DNA from: IIICB1 sp035968095
GTDB taxonomy: Bacteria > Cyanobacteriota > Cyanobacteriia > Cyanobacteriales > SIO1D9
DNA length: 7,812 nucleotides
NCBI GenBank assembly: GCA_035968095.1
Contig: JAWQFW010000247.1
Coordinates: forward strand, 1-7,812
Direction of reading: 5' to 3'
The notes below the pieces were generated by a model. The model searched no databases, was not told the DNA's origin, and worked only from the letters and a program-made list of their open reading frames with translations. Both the position numbers and the translations under genes were made by a program. Below are positions 4,961-7,812 of the stretch, piece by piece. Numbering within the stretch: position 1 is the first letter of the stretch; each line of letters starts with the position of its first letter.

Positions 4961-5623
4961 TTCTAGTTGGAAAAAATAAACTTGTTTGAGATGCTGACTA
5001 GATAACAAACGACTGGGTAACAGATATTCTCCCTGACGCATGGGAAGTTGCAAGTTATCAAATTTGCCGTCTGTGAGATCGATTCCTGCGGTTAAATAGG
5101 CTCTCCAAACTAACTCGGTGCAATATAATTTATCTGGGGTAGTCAAATCGAATTCTGCATCGAAAGCTAATTTTTCTTGTGCATAACTTGTCGCAATTTC
5201 GGCGGCTAGTTTAGAAATGGTTGCTTCTGATACTTGTAAACGATAAATTGCGACAACGGAAGCGTTATCTTTTGCTAAAAATGCTTCTAAGGAATCGATT
5301 TTTACTGTCCCGTCGTCAAAAGTGTCTCCAGTAGATGCGTGAATAACAAAAGGACGATCGCCGATAATTTTAACTAAGCCAACATGAGAAAATGGAGAAC
5401 CAGCGTCGGCTGAAATTACTGCTTGAGAAAGTAAGCTATTTCCCCCGCGAAAAATGATGTCTCCAGTCTGAAAGAATTGATAATCTAAAGTTTTGATGTA
5501 GTCGGGAGACTGGTGTTTTTTAACAGGGAAAGCTACAGATAGCAAAATTCCACTACCGAAGAGAGATAAACAAGCAACAGCGAGGTAGATTAAACGAAAT
5601 CTTAGCTTTTGCTGTTTGCTCAC
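4955..5623 (-). CDS. Membrane-anchored YiiX/YebB-like permuted papain-fold hydrolase (peptidase C92 type)
   Basis: The 222-residue protein has a basic N-terminus and one hydrophobic segment (about 11-31), then a YiiX/YebB-like domain of the NlpC/P60 superfamily from about residue 50. The motifs appear in circularly permuted order: GDIIFRGGNSLLS (54-66), the His80 motif SHVGLV, a second His at 95 (IHAS), and the nucleophile Cys168 in LYCTELVWRAY, with Glu170 beside it. This order and the GDI...SHVG...YC(S/T)EL pattern are typical of the family, whose members hydrolyse amide or acyl bonds in lipids or cell-wall peptides; the substrate here is unknown. The start is GTG, with a TAA four codons upstream and no ATG between; AAGG is only 3 nt before it. 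It heads an operon with the lipoprotein gene. Confidence 0.85.
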   Translation of the reverse strand: MSKQQKLRFRLIYLAVACLSLFGSGILLSVAFPVKKHQSPDYIKTLDYQFFQTGDIIFRGGNSLLSQAVISADAGSPFSHVGLVKIIGDRPFVIHASTGDTFDDGTVKIDSLEAFLAKDNASVVAIYRLQVSEATISKLAAEIATSYAQEKLAFDAEFDLTTPDKLYCTELVWRAYLTAGIDLTDGKFDNLQLPMRQGEYLLPSRLLSSQHLKQVYFFQLER

Positions 5624-5656
5624 TTGCCTTAGTTAACATTGAAAGGTTATATTTCC

Positions 5657-5684
5657 ATTATGCTCGATCGAAAAATATTGGCAA
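5657..5684 (-). promoter_or_regulatory. Likely promoter of the hydrolase-lipoprotein operon
   Basis: On the minus strand TTGCCA (5684-5679, 5 of 6 to TTGACA) and CATAAT (5662-5657, 5 of 6 to TATAAT) are separated by 16 bp. Initiation near 5650 would give a leader of about 27 nt before the GTG at 5623. This is the best promoter-like pair I found in the window. Confidence 0.5.
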
Positions 5685-5754
5685 GATATCTCTTTTTAGT
5701 TAAAAATGGTTGGTAGGTAGTTGGAGTCACTAAATTACTCCTAATATTTCTTCT

Positions 5755-5803
5755 ATCCCAATTCCCAGTCCCCAATCACCAATTCCCAGTCCCCAATCCC
5801 CAA
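5755..5803. repeat. STRR tract: seven tandem heptamers directly upstream of tldD
   Basis: From 5762 six exact-period heptamers follow each other: TTCCCAG, TCCCCAA, TCACCAA, TTCCCAG, TCCCCAA, TCCCCAA. ATCCCAA (5755-5761) is a diverged seventh in phase. The tract ends 12 bp before the ATG of tldD and occupies the place where a ribosome binding site would be expected. It belongs to the same family as 39-77. Confidence 0.85.
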
Positions 5804-5815
5804 TTTCTCTATTTT

Positions 5816-7213
5816 ATGCCTAATTTACTTACCGATCAGAAAAATTTGCTTGCGGATTTGATTGCACGTTATCAAAACCGTGTAGACTTTTTAGCAATTC
5901 GCTTGGAAGAATCCGAGGGAACGAATATCTTGTTACGAGGAGATAAAATCGAAACTCTCAGTGAAGGAATTTCTCTGGGCGGACAGGTAAGGGCTTGTTA
6001 TAAAGGAGGTTGGGGTTTTGCTACTTTTAACCAACTTAATAATTTAACTCAACGAGTGGAAGAAGCGATCGCGGCTGCGAGAATAGTTGGTGATGAGGAA
6101 ACTTTACTTGCGCCTGTGTCTGCGGTGCAAGGAATTTTTCGTGTACCATTAACGGGTACAGATCCGCGCAATGTACCTTTGGCTGAGAAAAAAGGATTAT
6201 GCGATCGCTACAATCAAATTTTACGCAGCTACAACCAAAACATCACCACAACTTCGGTGCGTTACGGAGACGTTAACCAACGCATCATCCTCGCTACCTC
6301 CGATGGTATCCTCATCGAACAAACTTGGACAGACTTAGAAATGCGCTTCGCAGCCACCGCACGTAACGGCGAAATCGTGCAAACTGGAAGAGAAACCACA
6401 GGTTCGCGCAAAGCTTACGAGGATCTTACCCGACTCGAAGCACAGGTGCAAGGTGCTGCTCAACGTGCCGTAGATGCCCTCGCTTTGCCCCCTGTCAAGG
6501 GTAATAATTACACCGTCGTCATCGACCCCATTCTCACAGGATTATTCGTTCACGAGGCATTTGGACACCTCTCAGAAGCAGATATGGCATACGAAAATCC
6601 CGACTTACTCGAAGTCATGAGTATGGGACGCAGATTTGGTCCAGAAACCTTACAAATCTTCGACGGCGCAGCACCTCCAGGACATCGCGGCAGTTACTTG
6701 TATGATGATGAAGGTACGCCCGCGACAACCACACAACTCATCAAAGATGGGATGTTAGTCGGACGTTTGCATTCTCGCGAAACTGCGGGGAAACTAGGAG
6801 AAACCCCCACAGGTAACGCACGTTGCTTAGATTACCATTATCCCCCCATCGTCCGCATGACGAATACCTGGATCGAACGAGGTAACACCCCAGTCGCAGA
6901 TTTATTTCAGGATATCAAAGAAGGAGTTTACGCCCGTAACTGGTTAGGGGGAATGACAAACGGCGAAATGTTTACGTTTAGCGCCGGAGAAGCTTGGATG
7001 ATTCGCAATGGTAAAATAGCCGAACCAGTCAGAGATGTCACCCTTTCCGGTAATGTGTTCAAAACCTTGGCAAATATCGAGGATTTGGGCGATGATTTTT
7101 ATTGGGACGAGTCTGGCGGTTGCGGAAAAGGCGGACAAAGTGGTTTACCTGTAGGATGTGGGGGACCTTCTTTACGCCTTCGTAATGTTGTCGTTGGTGG
7201 CGAAAGTTCGTAA
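5816..7213 (+). CDS. tldD: TldD-family metalloprotease
   Basis: The 465-residue protein is a full-length TldD/PmbA family member. The N-terminal domain (about 1-220) carries GDKIETLSEGISLGGQVRAC and GGWGFATFN; the C-terminal domain carries the zinc motif HEAFGH (His246, Glu247, His251) and the SGGCGKGGQSGLPVG ending, where Cys436 is the expected third zinc ligand (190 residues after His246, close to the E. coli TldD spacing). TldD pairs with PmbA/TldE to degrade unfolded peptides inside the complex; in E. coli the pair processes microcin B17 and CcdA. HEXXXH marks this as the catalytic TldD rather than the PmbA subunit; no pmbA is adjacent. The ATG at 5816 has no Shine-Dalgarno site and follows an STRR tract. 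Synonymous codon choice changes sharply within the gene (T-ending at both ends, C-ending in the middle). Confidence 0.93.
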   Translation: MPNLLTDQKNLLADLIARYQNRVDFLAIRLEESEGTNILLRGDKIETLSEGISLGGQVRACYKGGWGFATFNQLNNLTQRVEEAIAAARIVGDEETLLAPVSAVQGIFRVPLTGTDPRNVPLAEKKGLCDRYNQILRSYNQNITTTSVRYGDVNQRIILATSDGILIEQTWTDLEMRFAATARNGEIVQTGRETTGSRKAYEDLTRLEAQVQGAAQRAVDALALPPVKGNNYTVVIDPILTGLFVHEAFGHLSEADMAYENPDLLEVMSMGRRFGPETLQIFDGAAPPGHRGSYLYDDEGTPATTTQLIKDGMLVGRLHSRETAGKLGETPTGNARCLDYHYPPIVRMTNTWIERGNTPVADLFQDIKEGVYARNWLGGMTNGEMFTFSAGEAWMIRNGKIAEPVRDVTLSGNVFKTLANIEDLGDDFYWDESGGCGKGGQSGLPVGCGGPSLRLRNVVVGGESS

Positions 7214-7218
7214 GGAGT

Positions 7219-7235
7219 GCGGGTATCTTGCCCGC
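7219..7235. repeat. GC-rich hairpin of a dispersed cyanobacterial type
   Basis: GCGGGTA (7219-7225) and TGCCCGC (7229-7235) form a 7-bp stem with one G-U pair and a 3-nt loop, 6 bp after the tldD stop codon. The wider sequence GGAGTGCGGG..CTTGCCCGC is, from memory, a frequent intergenic repeat in cyanobacteria. No U-run follows, so it would not be a classical terminator, though it could protect the mRNA 3' end. The rest of 7214-7320 has only a HIP1 octamer (7266-7273). Confidence 0.5.
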
Positions 7236-7320
7236 TTAGAGAAGATCGTGTGGAGATGGTGTGGTGCGATCGCTGTCCTGACTTCGGATACGTTAGTTTT
7301 CTTATTAAAGCGTTTAAATT

Positions 7321-7788
7321 ATGAACCCCTCTTATTTAACTACAACCAATCAAACAAATCTCTACGATCGCGACTTCTATCTCTGGACAGAAACTACCAC
7401 AAATTTGTTACGAGAAAATCAATTTCATCAGGTAGATTTAGATAATCTGATTGAAGAAATTGCCAGCATGGGAAAAAGGGAAAAAAGAGAATTAAAAAGT
7501 CGCTTAATTGTTTTATTAATGCACTTACTGAAGTGGAAATATCAGTCAGAAAAAAGAAGCCCAAGCTGGAACAGTACAATTAGCGAACAGCGAATTTGTC
7601 TAGAATTATTACTCGAAGATAGTCCTAGTCTCAAGTCATTTTTAGCGGAAGTATTGTCTAATTGTTATCAAAAAGCTCGTTCTGCTGCGGCGAGGGAAAC
7701 TAATCTTTCTTTAGATACTTTCCCGGAAGAATCTCCTTTTTCTGAGTCAGAAATTTTTGATCCTAATTATTTACCAGAATGGCTATAG
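7321..7788 (+). CDS. DUF29 domain-containing protein
   Basis: The 155-residue protein matches the DUF29 family over nearly its whole length: YDRDFYLWTETTTNLLREN at about 20-38, then NLIEEIASMGKREKRELKSR, LIVLLMHLLKWKYQ, a SWNSTISEQR segment, LLEDSPSL, and a closing TFPEESPF...FDPNYLPEWL. DUF29 proteins are all-helical, about 140-155 residues, very numerous and often in several copies in cyanobacteria; their function is not established. The gene is complete. The ATG at 7321 has no clear Shine-Dalgarno site. It follows tldD by 107 bp on the same strand with an intervening repeat hairpin, so it is probably a separate unit. The final 24 bp of the window show nothing. Confidence 0.88.
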   Translation: MNPSYLTTTNQTNLYDRDFYLWTETTTNLLRENQFHQVDLDNLIEEIASMGKREKRELKSRLIVLLMHLLKWKYQSEKRSPSWNSTISEQRICLELLLEDSPSLKSFLAEVLSNCYQKARSAAARETNLSLDTFPEESPFSESEIFDPNYLPEWL

Positions 7789-7812
7789 GAATTAGTTCGA
7801 CTACTATAAATA

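Larger units (their letters stand above)
1740..7273. repeat. Set of eight dispersed HIP1 octamers (GCGATCGC)
   Basis: GCGATCGC occurs at 1740-1747, 1848-1855, 2017-2024, 2970-2977, 3304-3311, 6065-6072, 6201-6208 and 7266-7273. This is about one per kb, far above chance, and is a known hallmark of many cyanobacterial genomes. Three of the eight lie in the repeat region 1648-2028; none lies in the toxin-antitoxin or hydrolase-lipoprotein block (3312-6064). Confidence 0.9.

Noticed and set aside
6944..7138. Minus-strand open frame inside tldD
   Set aside because: It is antisense to the conserved C-terminal domain of TldD; that coding frame explains the openness.
136..7213. A single system linking the phytochelatin-synthase-like enzyme, the papain-fold hydrolase and TldD
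   Set aside because: Three hydrolases or proteases occur in one window, but they are on different strands, separated by unrelated genes and repeats, with no shared regulation visible.
7158..7445. Plus-strand open frame spanning the tldD end and the DUF29 start
   Set aside because: It overlaps two well supported genes in another frame, and its sequence resembles no family.
7394..7579. Minus-strand open frame inside the DUF29 gene
   Set aside because: It is an antisense shadow of a well conserved DUF29 protein.

Overview
The window looks like chromosomal DNA of a cyanobacterium, probably a filamentous one with a moderate-to-low GC genome. Eight copies of the HIP1 octamer GCGATCGC (about one per kb), degenerate heptanucleotide STRR tracts of the TCCCCAA/GTCCCCA type, and typically cyanobacterial families (DUF29, DUF433 paired with a PIN-like partner, a phytochelatin-synthase-like protein without the Cys-rich C-terminal domain) all point there. 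Species cannot be read from the sequence.

Layout from left to right. 1-135: an STRR tract and a possible promoter. 136-990 (+): a membrane-anchored phytochelatin-synthase-like cysteine hydrolase. 991-1297: non-coding, with a long perfect inverted repeat (1062-1116). 1298-1486 (+): a 62-residue membrane/secreted small protein with a good ribosome binding site, possibly an N-terminal remnant of a DUF928 protein. 1487-2080: no convincing gene, but a composite repeat region with two 104-bp direct repeats 277 bp apart, a perfect 20-bp palindrome and a second, more diverged repeat. 2081-3493 (-): a secreted 470-residue protein of unknown function. 3494-3825: non-coding, with a diverged 90-bp-period repeat. 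3826-4525 (+): a DUF433 antitoxin gene overlapping a DUF5615-type PIN-like toxin gene that is broken by one in-frame stop. 5623-4561 (-): a two-gene operon for a membrane-anchored YiiX/YebB-like papain-fold hydrolase and a small DUF4878-like lipoprotein, with a 4-bp gap. 5755-5803: an STRR tract directly before tldD. 5816-7213 (+): a complete TldD-type metalloprotease. 7321-7788 (+): a complete DUF29 protein.

The genes do not form one pathway. The clear functional pairs are the toxin-antitoxin pair (toxin inactivated or truncated) and the hydrolase-lipoprotein operon, both of whose products should sit at the cell envelope. TldD normally works with PmbA/TldE, which is not in this window. I see no clearly novel multi-gene system. 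The most unusual points are the repeat/palindrome cluster at 1648-2028, the nonsense-interrupted toxin with its intact antitoxin, and the sharp internal change of synonymous codon use in tldD.
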